From assembly GCA_951813065.1 (NCBI GenBank), contig CATOTH010000005.1, positions 372,001-436,000 on the forward strand: DNA of 64,000 nt, read 5' to 3'. Both the position numbers and the translations under genes were made by a program. Every line of letters begins with the position of its first letter. Within the stretch, counting starts at the first letter, position 1. Source of the stretch: an uncultured Bryobacterales bacterium (lineage in GTDB: Bacteria; Acidobacteriota; Terriglobia; Bryobacterales; UBA6623). The notes beneath the pieces were generated by a model. The model did not search any database and was not told the DNA's origin. It saw only the letters and a program-made list of their open reading frames with translations. This document shows, in pieces, positions 17,521 through 26,724 of this stretch.

Positions 17521-18456
17521 CTACACGTTGAACCAAGGCGTGACCCATACGTACTTGATGCGGAACAGCAGGCGCGCCGCGATCTTGACGGGAAGGGCGA
17601 GCATGATGATCAGCAAGCCCTGCAAGATCGCGTACTGCAGCAGCGACATCCGGTCCAGGATCTTGCGCGTGAACTCCGTCGCCACGATGATCCGGTGGCA
17701 AGCATACCCGGCGACCGTCACAAAGCCGCCCACGACCACGCCCCCGAAAATGCCGATCCATGGCTGGGAGGTGATCCCCACGATCTCGTGGAGATCGCGG
17801 TTGATCTCGAAAATCAACCGGTTGTGGTCCCAAGTCATGCCTGGCCAGAACCACATCCAGCCCGGGCCGCGGATCAGCGTTCCGATCACGATCATCGAGC
17901 ACCACAGGATGATGAACCCGAATATGAATGTCCATATCGCGAAACGCCGCTGCTTGTAGGTGTAATAGCCATTCCCAAGCGGGTTCTCGTCGATGTACGG
18001 AATGACGATCAGCCCGATGATGATCAGCGTCGGCATCAGGACGCCGGCAATCCACGGGTCGAAGTAGACCAGCATCTCCTGCAGGCCGAGGAAATACCAC
18101 GGCGCCTTGGACGGATTCATGGTCAGTGACGGGTTCGCCGGCTCTTCCAGCGGGGCGTCGAGTGTAATCGACCAGACCATCAGGATGATGGTGACGATCA
18201 CCGCCGCGAGGAACTCCATGCGCAGCAGGAACGGCCAGACAGCGACCTCCCGGGCCCAGCCCTTCTGGAACGGCTGGGCCTTGCGGTGGTGGGTCTTGGC
18301 CAGGTCCTTGTCGGCCTCCAGCCGCTCGAGCAACCGGTCGTTGGCGAACGCCTGCCGCAAGCCATACCAGGTGAAGAAGGGGATGATGAACAGCATCCCC
18401 ACGATGGGGATGTTGTCCGGCAGCGAAACGATCGTCCAGAGTTGATGCCAGTCCAT
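17521..18456 (-). CDS. Cytochrome b/b6 C-terminal (subunit IV-like) protein
   Basis: The 311-residue membrane protein corresponds to the C-terminal half of cytochrome b (subunit IV of b6f complexes) with extra membrane helices at its end. The quinol-oxidation-site motif appears as KAPWYFLGLQEML, the variant of PEWY seen in split b-type complexes. It starts MDWHQLWTIVSLP and carries an additional loop (GMTWDHNRLIFEINRDLHEIVG) before the last helices. It is downstream of the heme-bearing half (11 bp apart) and upstream of the octaheme cytochrome. Together with the Rieske protein these form a quinol:electron-carrier oxidoreductase. Confidence 0.92.
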   Translation of the reverse strand: MDWHQLWTIVSLPDNIPIVGMLFIIPFFTWYGLRQAFANDRLLERLEADKDLAKTHHRKAQPFQKGWAREVAVWPFLLRMEFLAAVIVTIILMVWSITLDAPLEEPANPSLTMNPSKAPWYFLGLQEMLVYFDPWIAGVLMPTLIIIGLIVIPYIDENPLGNGYYTYKQRRFAIWTFIFGFIILWCSMIVIGTLIRGPGWMWFWPGMTWDHNRLIFEINRDLHEIVGITSQPWIGIFGGVVVGGFVTVAGYACHRIIVATEFTRKILDRMSLLQYAILQGLLIIMLALPVKIAARLLFRIKYVWVTPWFNV

Positions 18457-18467
18457 GATGCCGCTCC

Positions 18468-19400
18468 CTACCTGCGCACCGGCTTGATCTCGCGCTCGAG
18501 CATGACCGGGGCCGGCCCGGAAATGCCGCCGTCCTTCCGGACACGCCAGAAGTGAACGATCATGAACGTCGCGGCGAAACCCGGGATCGCGATGCAGTGC
18601 CAGATGTAGGCTCGCAGCAGAGCGTTGGCGTCCACGATCGAGCCTCCCAAGAGAGCGAAGCGCACATCATTGAATGGAGTCATGCCCATCTGCGGGCCGA
18701 ACGGGCCCTCGTGGCCGAGCATCGGCGTCGCGCGGGCCATGTTCGTGCCGACCGTGACCGCCCAGAAGCCGAGCTGATCGTCCGGCAGCAGGTAGCCCGT
18801 GAATGAAAGCAGCAACGTGAGCACGAGCAAGATCACGCCGACCGACCAGTTGAACTGGCGCGGTTTCTTGTAGGATCCCGTCAGGAACACCCGGAACATA
18901 TGCAACTGCACCGTCAACACCATCGCGTGGGCAGCCCAGCGGTGCATGTTGCGCAGCAGCTTGCCGAATGGCACGTCGTGCTCGAGGTACAGGATGTCGC
19001 GGAAGGCCTGGACCTTGGTCGGGTGGTAGTAGAACATCAGCAGCACGCCCGTCCAGGTCAGTACCCAAAACAGGTAGAAGCTGATCCCTCCCATTCCCCA
19101 GGTGAAGTTGTAGCGAACGGCATCGCGGTTCACTTTCGCGGGGTGCAGGTGCAGGAAGACGTTGCTCAGCACGCCGAGCGTGCGGCTGCGGGCGGTCTCA
19201 TCGTGCTTGACGCGGAAAATCGACTTGTAAACCTCAGTCTTGGTCGGTTCCTTGACCGCGTTCAGGTCAATCAGCGCTTTCTTCTTGACCTCTTGCGGGT
19301 CGATCCTGACGCCGAGGACCGTGCGAGCGCCGTTTCCGCTGCCGTTGGCACCCGTGGGGGCAGCCTTTTTCGCTTCGTCAGTGCGGTTCGTGTCAGCCAT
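18468..19400 (-). CDS. Cytochrome b6-like heme-binding subunit
   Basis: The 310-residue protein starts at the ATG at 19400; the longer frame upstream runs into the Rieske gene. After an 80-residue hydrophilic N-terminus come four membrane helices with the two heme ligand pairs: His153/His167 (MHRWAAH...QLH, 13 residues between) and His268/His283 (WHCIAIPGF...VH, 14 between). A 14-residue spacing in the second pair is the b6f pattern; mitochondrial-type cytochrome b has 13. Combined with the separate C-terminal gene downstream, this is a b6-type organisation. The N-terminal extension is longer than in chloroplast b6. Confidence 0.93.
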   Translation of the reverse strand: MADTNRTDEAKKAAPTGANGSGNGARTVLGVRIDPQEVKKKALIDLNAVKEPTKTEVYKSIFRVKHDETARSRTLGVLSNVFLHLHPAKVNRDAVRYNFTWGMGGISFYLFWVLTWTGVLLMFYYHPTKVQAFRDILYLEHDVPFGKLLRNMHRWAAHAMVLTVQLHMFRVFLTGSYKKPRQFNWSVGVILLVLTLLLSFTGYLLPDDQLGFWAVTVGTNMARATPMLGHEGPFGPQMGMTPFNDVRFALLGGSIVDANALLRAYIWHCIAIPGFAATFMIVHFWRVRKDGGISGPAPVMLEREIKPVRR

Positions 19401-19422
19401 GTTTATCGAATACCTTCCGCCC

Positions 19423-19992
19423 TTACACCTGGATGTAGCTGCTCGGATCGTCGAACTGGGTGGGCCGGCCCTTCTCCTCGCGGAAAAGAATGTTGGTGTC
19501 GACGATGACTTGTCCCTGCGGGTCGAGCTGAACCCTGGCGCGGTCCAGCGGCCGCGGCGCGGGCCCCTCGTAGTTGCGCCCCTCTGTGTCGTAGCCGCTG
19601 CCGTGGCACGGGCACTTGAACTTGGCTTCGGCCAGCTTCCAGTCGGGGGTGCATCCCAAGTGGGTGCAACTGGCAAAGATCACGAACAGCCGGTCCGTCG
19701 TCCGCACAACCCAGATCCGCTTGCTCTTCTGGAAGCGCGTATCGACGCCGATGGCGTAATCGGCGGGCAAGCCGATTCTGAACTGCGTTGGCGGCTCGAA
19801 GATTGTCCGCGGAAAGAAGAACCGCAGGAACATCAACAAGTTCGCTGTCAGGAAGCCGCCGGTCAGCAGGCCGACCATGCGGCGCCGGGACTGGATCCGT
19901 GCCTTCGGATCCGTGCCTTCCGACTGGATGCTCGACTTGATGCGATCGATAATCGACGCGCGGGCCGTTTCCCCGGCCTGGTCTTCCGCCAT
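19423..19992 (-). CDS. Rieske [2Fe-2S] protein of the bc complex
   Basis: The 189-residue protein has a hydrophilic N-terminus, one membrane anchor (about residues 40-60, GLLTGGFLTANLLMFLRFFF) preceded by RRR, and the Rieske cluster motifs CTHLGC (109-114) and CPCHGS (127-132). GPAPRPLDRARV follows, the usual C-terminal proline loop. I start at the ATG at 19992; an upstream extension to 20079 is not needed. It is the first gene of the cluster and transfers electrons from quinol to the octaheme cytochrome. Confidence 0.95.
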   Translation of the reverse strand: MAEDQAGETARASIIDRIKSSIQSEGTDPKARIQSRRRMVGLLTGGFLTANLLMFLRFFFPRTIFEPPTQFRIGLPADYAIGVDTRFQKSKRIWVVRTTDRLFVIFASCTHLGCTPDWKLAEAKFKCPCHGSGYDTEGRNYEGPAPRPLDRARVQLDPQGQVIVDTNILFREEKGRPTQFDDPSSYIQV

Positions 19993-20116
19993 ACGTACCC
20001 CCGAATCTACAGGCAGCCCGGAGAAAGCGGGACCGCCGTGCCTGTGTTCATTGTAGGAAAGCCGAGAGCCGTGCATCAAGCCGGGTCGCGAGGCGCCTGC
20101 GGCGCACCCGGACGGG

Positions 20117-20863
20117 TCAGGCCGGGACCGGTCGTTGCATCAATCTGCGGGCCCTCTCCAAGTCCTCCGGCGTGTCGACGCTCACCCCGACATGGTCTTC
20201 CGTGGCGACGACTGCGATGCGATGCCCGTGTTCGAGCGCCCGCAACTGCTCGAGTCCCTCGCGGCCTTCCAGTGGAGTGGGATCCATGCGACTGAAGGCC
20301 AGCAGGAAGTCGCGGCGGTAGGCGTAAATCCCGATGTGCTCCCATGCGATGGAGCCCTCTCCGCGCCCGGGATAAGGAATCGGGCTGCGTGAAAAGTAGA
20401 GCGCCCGGCCAGCACGATCCATGACGACCTTGACCACGTCGCGGTCGGCGACCGCGAGAGGGTCCTTGATCTGCTTGCACAGGGTGGACATCGGCGGAGC
20501 GTCGGGATCGAGCAGCGGCCGCACGACCTGTTCGAGGACACGGGAGTTCACGAACGGCTCATCTCCCTGAATATTGACCACGATTCCCGCGTTGTCAGCG
20601 GCCGCCACCTCGGCGACTCGGTCCGTGCCGGATAGGTGCTCGGGCGATGTCATGACTGCCCTGCCGCCGAACGCTTCCACCGCCGCCTGGATCCGCCGAT
20701 CGTCGGTCGCGACTACGACCCGCGCCAGAACGGGGCAGGCCGAGGAACGCTCGTAGACGTGCTGTATGAGAGGCTTACCGCCAAGCAGAGCCAGCGGCTT
20801 GCCGTCGAACCGACGCGAGGCGAACCGGGCCGGAATGACGCCGAGAACGGAGACGGGCACCAA
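20117..20863 (-). CDS. kdsB: 3-deoxy-manno-octulosonate cytidylyltransferase (CMP-Kdo synthetase)
   Basis: The 248-residue enzyme activates Kdo with CTP for lipopolysaccharide core synthesis. It begins VIPARFASRRFDGKPLALLGGKPLIQHVYER and has VVATDD, SGTDRVAEV, NIQGDEPF and FSRSPIPYPGRG, all KdsB hallmarks, with HIGIYAYRRDFL later. The start is TTG at 20863 or GTG at 20860. It shows the host is a Gram-negative with Kdo-containing LPS. It is flanked by the Rieske operon on one side and a sulfatase 12 bp upstream on the same strand, which may be co-transcribed. Confidence 0.94.
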   Translation of the reverse strand: MVPVSVLGVIPARFASRRFDGKPLALLGGKPLIQHVYERSSACPVLARVVVATDDRRIQAAVEAFGGRAVMTSPEHLSGTDRVAEVAAADNAGIVVNIQGDEPFVNSRVLEQVVRPLLDPDAPPMSTLCKQIKDPLAVADRDVVKVVMDRAGRALYFSRSPIPYPGRGEGSIAWEHIGIYAYRRDFLLAFSRMDPTPLEGREGLEQLRALEHGHRIAVVATEDHVGVSVDTPEDLERARRLMQRPVPA

Positions 20864-20875
20864 GTCTCAGTGTAA

Positions 20876-22372
20876 TCAGAGCTCGGGAATGGGATCCTGC
20901 GGGCCTACCTCCGTGCCCTCCCACTGCACCCGTCCGGCATCATAAATCAGGACGCGCGCCCGGCTCCCGGGAGCCGCCGGTGCCTCGGACTCGGGCAGGA
21001 AACGCTTGTGGTCGGCAATGACCTCCGCAAACTGCGGGTCCGAGGCGAGGTTGCGAAACTCCTGGGGATCGTTCTCCATGTCATAGAGCTCCTCGGATCC
21101 GTCCGCGTAAACGATGTAGCGCCACTTCTCGGACCGCACCCCGTGGTTCCCAGCGTTGTGGGTCGTGATCGCGGGCCACTCCCGCGGAGCCATCGAATCC
21201 TGCAGCTGGGGCACCAGACTGTGCCCTTCGAGCCCACCCTGCGTCGGCAGGCCGGCCAGCTCAACCAGCGTGGGATAGATGTCGAGCAGCTCGGCCGGGC
21301 TCGTGACCCGGCTGCCTTCGGCAACGCCGGGTCCGGCGAAGATCAGCGGAACGCGTGCCGAGCGGTCCCAAAGGGTGTTCTTGCCGGTGATGAGCTTCTC
21401 TCCCAAGTGCCACCCGTGGTCCGACCAGAGCACAATCACGGTGTCATCTGCATGGCCACTGTTCTCCAGGGCGTCGAGGATCCGGCCGACCTGGCTGTCC
21501 ACGAAGCTGATCGAGGCCAGGTACGACGACACGAGGTTGTGCCACTCGTCCGTTTCCTCGAGGAACTTGAGCCGCGGCTCGGGCAACTTCCAATGCAAGT
21601 ACCAGCTGAAACGCGGCGTGTCCTCACGGTCGTCGCGGCGGATCTCCGGCAACTGAACGGAATCCGTGGGATACATGTCGTACCACTTCTGGGTCACGAT
21701 ACAGGGAACATGAGGCAGGAAGAACCCCGCCGCGAGGAAGAAGGGATTCTCCTGCGCCCCGCTCAACGGCCCCGCGAGCTGCTCGACCGCCCAGCTCGCG
21801 ACGGCCCAGTCGCCCTTGTCCTCGTCCTCGTGAGGAAAGGTGCCCCAGTCCATCAGCGGATGCCCTCCCGGCGTCTCCGCTGCCAGCTTCTCCTCCGGAC
21901 GCGCCCCGACGCCGGGACGAGGGCCGTGCTCGTGGAACTCGGCGTCTCCGTCGCCCCCTCCGTACCTGCCGTGGTAGATCTTGCCGGTGGAGTAGGTCCG
22001 GTATCCGTGGCGCGCAAAGTACTGAGGTAGGGTCTCGATGTCCTTGAGCGTCTCGACCTCACGGAACCAAGGGGCCAGTCCGTAGATGCCCGTACTCGAA
22101 GGGCGGCGACCCGTCATCAGGCTTGTCCTGGACGGATTGCAGAGCGGAGCCTGCGTGTGCGCGTTGTAGAAGGTCGTGCCTCGCGCGGCCAGCCGGTCCA
22201 TGTGAGGCGTCTGCACCTGGGGATGGCCGTCCAGGGGCCCGACCCAGTCGTTGAGGTCGTCGATGGCGATGAAGAGAATGTTGGGCTTTGCGGGCGGTGC
22301 CTCAGCGCCGCAGGAGCCGAGCAGCCCGGTGGCAAGAGCTGCGACACAGATTGATCGTGTGAGACGTGTCAT
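20876..22372 (-). CDS. Lipoprotein sulfatase, iduronate-2-sulfatase-like
   Basis: The 498-residue protein has a lipoprotein-type signal (ATGLLGSC, Cys21). It continues PNILFIAIDDLNDWVG with the metal-binding Asp pair, then the formylglycine motif CNPSR (Cys78) in LCNPSRTSLMTGRRPSSTGIYG. Later WSDHGWHLGEKLITGKNTLWDRSARVPLIF supplies further metal and sulfate ligands. The IDDLNDWVG and HGWHLGEK signatures point to the iduronate-2-sulfatase-like S1 subgroup acting on sulfated polysaccharides in the periplasm. The Cys-type motif needs a formylglycine-generating enzyme or anSME, neither of which is in the window. Confidence 0.92.
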   Translation of the reverse strand: MTRLTRSICVAALATGLLGSCGAEAPPAKPNILFIAIDDLNDWVGPLDGHPQVQTPHMDRLAARGTTFYNAHTQAPLCNPSRTSLMTGRRPSSTGIYGLAPWFREVETLKDIETLPQYFARHGYRTYSTGKIYHGRYGGGDGDAEFHEHGPRPGVGARPEEKLAAETPGGHPLMDWGTFPHEDEDKGDWAVASWAVEQLAGPLSGAQENPFFLAAGFFLPHVPCIVTQKWYDMYPTDSVQLPEIRRDDREDTPRFSWYLHWKLPEPRLKFLEETDEWHNLVSSYLASISFVDSQVGRILDALENSGHADDTVIVLWSDHGWHLGEKLITGKNTLWDRSARVPLIFAGPGVAEGSRVTSPAELLDIYPTLVELAGLPTQGGLEGHSLVPQLQDSMAPREWPAITTHNAGNHGVRSEKWRYIVYADGSEELYDMENDPQEFRNLASDPQFAEVIADHKRFLPESEAPAAPGSRARVLIYDAGRVQWEGTEVGPQDPIPEL

Positions 22373-22722
22373 TCTAGGAGCGAGAATACGGTATCACAGC
22401 GAGACGCATCGAAGACGGATGGTCAAACTGGCGCCGTCAGGAACGGCCGGGCAGGATGCACTCAGGCGCTTGGTTGCTATCACGCGCGAATTCCTCATTG
22501 CTCCGCGACTGGCGCGGCTTGCTGACATAGTCAAGGTTTTGGATGGCTGCCTGGAGCGGGACCATCTATGGTGCCAATCCTGTTCCTTCCGCCCACCATC
22601 CAGAATGCTCCCGAGATGAAGCTCACGGCACCATCTAGATGGATGAGAAACGCCTTGGCTGACGAGCACACGGCTCTTGCTCCGCGTGTCCGTTCCGCCC
22701 CCGTCACCTCACCCGCGAAACC
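22373..22722. other. 350 bp without a recognisable gene
   Basis: No convincing reading frame; this stretch precedes two gene relics and probably contains more decayed sequence. Confidence 0.4.
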
Positions 22723-22848
22723 GCCAGGGCACGACTCAAGCCCGGAAAGACCTTCGTGGTGTACTCCGGTGACGCGCGCTGTCCGATTTCGAGAGAAACC
22801 GAGGTAGTCGGCTTGCACCGGATGGCGGAGTTGCTGCAATCGACCTGA
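22723..22848 (+). pseudogene. C-terminal relic of a DUF4143-type AAA ATPase
   Basis: A frame of about 41 codons ending at 22848 reads RLKPGKTFVVYSGDAR, then CPISRETEVVGLHRMAELLQ and a stop. This resembles the very C-terminus of DUF4143-containing ATP-binding proteins, where a 'vvhgGd..yplr..v.vigl.ell' pattern ends the protein. Nothing of the ATPase domain remains upstream. The assignment rests on a short stretch. Confidence 0.4.
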
Positions 22849-23049
22849 CCGGAAAAAGCCGACGGGCCGTCCGTTCTCGTCCTACCTGCCTGCCACCACT
22901 CCGACGGTGAGTCGTCACTACGACCGTTCGGCCGATTGCCCGCAGTTGGTCGGGTTCATCTGAAACATCGGCGCTGACAGGGCAGAACCGGCTCGGCTAC
23001 TGTTTTCTGCGGCCGCGAGACTGGCATTCTCACTTCCGGAGGCCGCTAG

Positions 23050-23274
23050 GTGGTGGGGAACCTGTCCGGATCGGTGACGCGGAATGCCGAGCTGAAGCTC
23101 CGCTCCGAACTCGACGAGGGCGTTGGTGAGACGGGCCGGAAGCTGGCTCCCGAGCAAATGAACGCCTTGCGCATTGAGCCAGACAAGTTCGAGCGCGGGC
23201 GGAAGCACACCCGTGCCATGCGGCGTGGGCTTTTCCCGCCTATCGTCCCAAGTGCCCTGCTGGCGGTACTGTAG
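23050..23274 (+). pseudogene. Probable C-terminal relic of an ISAzo13-type transposase
   Basis: The 74-codon frame contains LKLRSELDEGVGETGRKLA and then PEQMNALRIEPDKFERGRKHT. This resembles the C-terminal 'ELD...TGxKv....M..L.i....fh..wNYTI' pattern of ISAzo13/Rhodopirellula-type transposases, with the NYTI end degraded. No catalytic DDE portion precedes it. With the neighbouring ATPase relic it marks an old insertion hot spot. Confidence 0.4.
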
Positions 23275-23283
23275 GGGATTCCT

Positions 23284-24552
23284 ATGGGAGCTGTGAACAC
23301 CTTCGCTGTTGTCATCTTGGTCGCCCTCGTCGGCGAGTACATGCTAGGCGCGGTCTCGGGACTGCTCAGCTCGCGCTCGTTCAGCCCCAGAGTGCCAGCC
23401 GAGTTCACCGGCGTGTTCAACGACGAGAAGTACGCCCGGGCGCGGCGCTACACCGCGATACGCACCCGATTCGGCCTCGTCCGCGGGGCGTTTGGTCTCG
23501 CGGCGATGCTCACCTTCTGGTTCGCCGGCGGCTTCGCGTGGCTCGATACATTGGTTCGCGGACTGGGCAAGGGCCCGGTAGTCACCGGTCTGGTCTACAT
23601 CGGGGCCCTCCTGCTCGCCAGGACCCTCTTCCAGCTCCCATTCAGGGCGTGGTCGACGTTCGTGATCGAGGGCCGTTACGGGTTCAACCGCACCACAGCG
23701 AGGACGTTCGGCGCCGACCTGTTGAAGGGCGCCGCCCTGACCATCCTTCTCGGCGCTCCGCTGCTCGCTGTCATCGTCGCATTCTTCGAGGCAGCGGGAC
23801 CGCTGGCTTGGATTTGGTGCTGGATCGCGGTAACCGCGTTCATGCTCGCCGTGCAGTTCATAGGCCCGACGTGGATCATGCCCTTGTTCAACACATTCAC
23901 TCCGCTCGATGACGGCGAGCTGCACGACGCCATTCTGGGATACGCCCGCTCAGCGGGCTTCCCGCTCGAGGGCATCTTTGTGGTCGACGGCTCACGGAGG
24001 TCGTCAAAGCCGAACGCCTTCTTCGCGGGCTTCGGAAAGCACAAGCGCATCGGGCTGTTCGACACCCTTGTCGAAGAGTACACCGTCACCGAGGTGGTGG
24101 CGGTGGTGGCCCACGAGATTGGCCACTACAAGAAGCGCCATGTTTGGTTGCAAATGGCACTCTCGATTGGCCACATCGCGGCGATGCTGTGGGTCCTGTC
24201 GCTATTCCTAGGGCAGGAAGCCCTTTACGCCGCGTTCCACGTCGCCGAACCGTCGGTCTACGCCGGGCTCGTCTTCTTCGGTCTCCTATTCAGGCCTGTC
24301 GAGTTGGTCCTGTCTGTCCTCATGCACGTCTTCTCGCGGCAGCACGAGTTCGAGGCCGACCGTTTCGCAGCAGAAACTACCGGCAGCGGCGGGCCTCTGG
24401 TCAGCGCCCTGAAGAAGCTGGTGGCCGACAACCTTAGCAATCCGACGCCGCACCCGCTGGACGTCTTCCTGCACTATTCGCACCCGCCGGCACTCCGGCG
24501 CATCGGTGCCCTGCAGCGGCTGTCGGTGGGATCAGCGTCGCCGTCGGGGTAA
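23284..24552 (+). CDS. M48 family membrane metalloprotease (Ste24-like)
   Basis: The 422-residue integral membrane zinc protease has the Ste24 layout: several N-terminal helices, the YGFNRTTARTF loop, the zinc motif HEIGH in VVAHEIGHYKKRH, and the third zinc ligand in EFEADRFAAE. The PTPHPLDVFLHYSHPPALRRI C-terminus is typical. It probably acts in membrane protein quality control. The ATG is preceded by AGGGGATTCCT. It stands alone between relics and a region without genes. Confidence 0.94.
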   Translation: MGAVNTFAVVILVALVGEYMLGAVSGLLSSRSFSPRVPAEFTGVFNDEKYARARRYTAIRTRFGLVRGAFGLAAMLTFWFAGGFAWLDTLVRGLGKGPVVTGLVYIGALLLARTLFQLPFRAWSTFVIEGRYGFNRTTARTFGADLLKGAALTILLGAPLLAVIVAFFEAAGPLAWIWCWIAVTAFMLAVQFIGPTWIMPLFNTFTPLDDGELHDAILGYARSAGFPLEGIFVVDGSRRSSKPNAFFAGFGKHKRIGLFDTLVEEYTVTEVVAVVAHEIGHYKKRHVWLQMALSIGHIAAMLWVLSLFLGQEALYAAFHVAEPSVYAGLVFFGLLFRPVELVLSVLMHVFSRQHEFEADRFAAETTGSGGPLVSALKKLVADNLSNPTPHPLDVFLHYSHPPALRRIGALQRLSVGSASPSG

Positions 24553-24911
24553 CGTCGCGAAGGTTCTGAATACGGACCGCATCGCCGCGCTGCATTGGAT
24601 CCGGCGGTGCATGCAGGATGAGCTCTCCGCGGGCACGGTGACTTGGCCGTGCGGGCCGCGACTGGGAACATGCGCAATCGACGGCATTCGGCTGGTGGGC
24701 CGAGAGACCCCTCACAACCCAGAGTCGGACCCGCTCGCCGCTGCCCTTGACGGGCTCGGAAGTCTCCCCGTTTGGGATCTGCCCGCGAGTCCCAAACGCT
24801 ATTCGATCAGCGACGGATCTGCTGAAGTAGCGCAAACAGCGCCGGATCGGCTGGGTCACGGGTTCCGGTAGAATCTGCAGGAGCTGTAGACACCGCCCAG
24901 GGAGGAGAGTC
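24553..24911. other. 359 bp without a recognisable gene
   Basis: Frames here show no family resemblance. The 3' end carries the strong GGGAGGAGAG ribosome site for the following cyclase-family gene. Confidence 0.45.
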
Positions 24912-25877
24912 ATGCGATTCGCCAGCGTTGCCGTCCCCGCCGTAGCCACGTTAACCGTCCTAGTCTCGGGTGCCACCGCACCCGCCGCCGGCCAGTCGTG
25001 GACCCCGCCGTCGACCGATGAGCGCTGTCCCAGCCGCTGGGGGGCCGACGACGAGCGCGGCGCCGCCAACCACATGGGTCCCGAGACGGTGCTCAAGGCA
25101 GCGCGTCTGATACGAGAGGGGCGAGTGATCGAGCTCGGATGGGTGCTGAGAGGCTCGATGCCGCTCGGTCCCCGCCATTTCGACCTCTACATGAAGCCGA
25201 CAGGCCCGAACGTGGGTTCGAACCGGCGTGGCTCGAACGAGGAGCTGGTTGTTGCCGAGATGGGTCAGGTGGGTACGCAGTTCGACGGTTTTACCCACCA
25301 GACGATCGGCGACAGCCTTTACAACTGTGTCGATCAGGGCGAGATCATGACGCGAAACGGGTTCACTCGGCTCGGCGTGGAGAACGTCGGCACGCTCATG
25401 ACCCGGGGCGTGCTGATCGATGTGGCCGCCCTGAAGGGCATTGAGATGCTTCCCGACACGTACGAAATCACGGTCGACGACCTGCAGCAGGCGCTCGACC
25501 GGCAGGGCGTAGCGCTGGAATCGGGCGACGCGGTACTGATTCACACCGGCTGGGGTGTGCTCTGGGACACAGACGCGGAGCGCTTTATGGCGAGCAACCC
25601 GGGGATCGGCGTCGCGGCCACGCAGTGGCTTGTGGAACAGGATCCCATGCTGCTGGGGGCGGACAACCAACCGGTCGAAGTCTCACCCAACCCGGACCCG
25701 CAAGTGTCGTTGCCGGTCCACCAGATCATGCTGGTGGTCAACGGCATCCATCTGGTGGAGCGGATGAAGCTGGACGAACTGGCAGCGGCCGGTGTCCACG
25801 AGTTCGCCTTCGTCGTCCAGCCTCTCAAGATCCAGGGCGGCACGGGATCCACCGTCGCGCCGGTAGCGATCTACTGA
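24912..25877 (+). CDS. Exported cyclase-family (kynurenine-formamidase-like) metal hydrolase
   Basis: The 321-residue protein has a signal peptide ending near ATAPAAGQ. The mature part is a PF04199-type 'putative cyclase': WGADDERGAANHMGPETVLKA, then GQVGTQFDGFTHQTIGD. The canonical HxGTHxD metal site is here GTQFDGFTH, with Gln replacing the first His. LMTRGVLIDVAALKG and AVLIHTGWGVLW follow, and the C-terminus is LPVHQIMLVVNGIHLVE...FVVQPLKIQGGTGSTVAPVA. Family members hydrolyse amides or lactones in aromatic degradation; the substrate here is unknown. The ribosome site is GGAGGAGAG. Confidence 0.88.
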   Translation: MRFASVAVPAVATLTVLVSGATAPAAGQSWTPPSTDERCPSRWGADDERGAANHMGPETVLKAARLIREGRVIELGWVLRGSMPLGPRHFDLYMKPTGPNVGSNRRGSNEELVVAEMGQVGTQFDGFTHQTIGDSLYNCVDQGEIMTRNGFTRLGVENVGTLMTRGVLIDVAALKGIEMLPDTYEITVDDLQQALDRQGVALESGDAVLIHTGWGVLWDTDAERFMASNPGIGVAATQWLVEQDPMLLGADNQPVEVSPNPDPQVSLPVHQIMLVVNGIHLVERMKLDELAAAGVHEFAFVVQPLKIQGGTGSTVAPVAIY

Positions 25878-26310
25878 CCTCCAGTACCGTAGGGCTCGCG
25901 TTGTCGATGTGGTCGATGGGCGAGTAGCCTGCCAGCACGCCAAAGCCAGTTCCCCGGGCACCTAGCTGGCGGTCGTCAAGGGGCAGGCGAGCCCTAGCCC
26001 TCGTGCGCCCGGCGCGCAGGCCCGAATAGATTGGTGCCACACCAACACTTGAGGAGTTAATCACTTGACTAGCATTTGCTCTTGGAGCCACCCCAGCGCG
26101 CAAGACGCCCTTTGTGGCCGCGGCAGAGGTGAGTGCGGACGGGCCCCGCAGCGGCTGCGGCTGAGCCCGGCGGGCTCCCGCAAGCGTGCGCTGCAAGCTT
26201 GGGCCGCGCAGCATCTGCGAGCGGGTACGCTGGTGCGCTCAGACGGGCCGGCTTGTTCCGGGGCGTGCAGGCGTCTGGGGTGGCACACGAAGCGCGGGTC
26301 ACCTCGGGAG
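25878..26310. other. 433 bp without a recognisable gene, next to a transposase relic
   Basis: Frames in this GC-rich stretch are unconvincing. The part from about 26065 may be scrambled 5' sequence of the adjoining transposase. Confidence 0.4.
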
Positions 26311-26724
26311 TCATATATTGTCGCCGGCCAGCCCCTCGCTGGCCCCGGCGCCTACTTCCGGCTGCTGCTGGGCATCGACTCCGAGCGCGGCATCGCCCTG
26401 ACGGTCTCCGACTCGCTCGGCCGGCGGCGCTTCCTCGGCTACGAGCTGCAGCAGAGCCCGCCCGACCACTCGACGCTCTCGCGCACCCGGCGGCGGATCA
26501 GCCTCGAGACCCACGAGCAAGTGTTCGCCTGGGTGCTGCAGCGGCTGCGGAAGGCGGGTCTGGCGGACGGGCGGACGGTGGCGGTGGACGCCACGATGCT
26601 GTTCGCCAACGCGGCGTTGCGGACCTTGCGGCGCAAGGACAGCCAGGCGGGGTACCGGGAGTTCGTGGAGGGGCTGGCGGCGGCCGGGGTGCCGATGCCG
26701 ACCTTGGCGGAAGGGCGCCTTTGA
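26311..26724 (+). pseudogene. Truncated IS1182-type transposase relic
   Basis: The frame encodes PGAYFRLLLGIDSERGIAL, then SDSLGRRRFLGYELQQSPPD, HSTLSRTRRRISLETHEQVF and VAVDATMLFANAALRTLRRK. This matches the central part of IS1182-like DDE transposases (GIDSERGIA..DSL..R.FLGY...PDHSTISRTR). About five residues usually present between FRLLL and GIDSERG (IGYFE-like) are missing. The protein stops at 26724 right where the abiEii gene fragment begins on the other strand, so the 3' two thirds of the transposase were lost. Neither terminal repeat could be identified. Confidence 0.7.
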
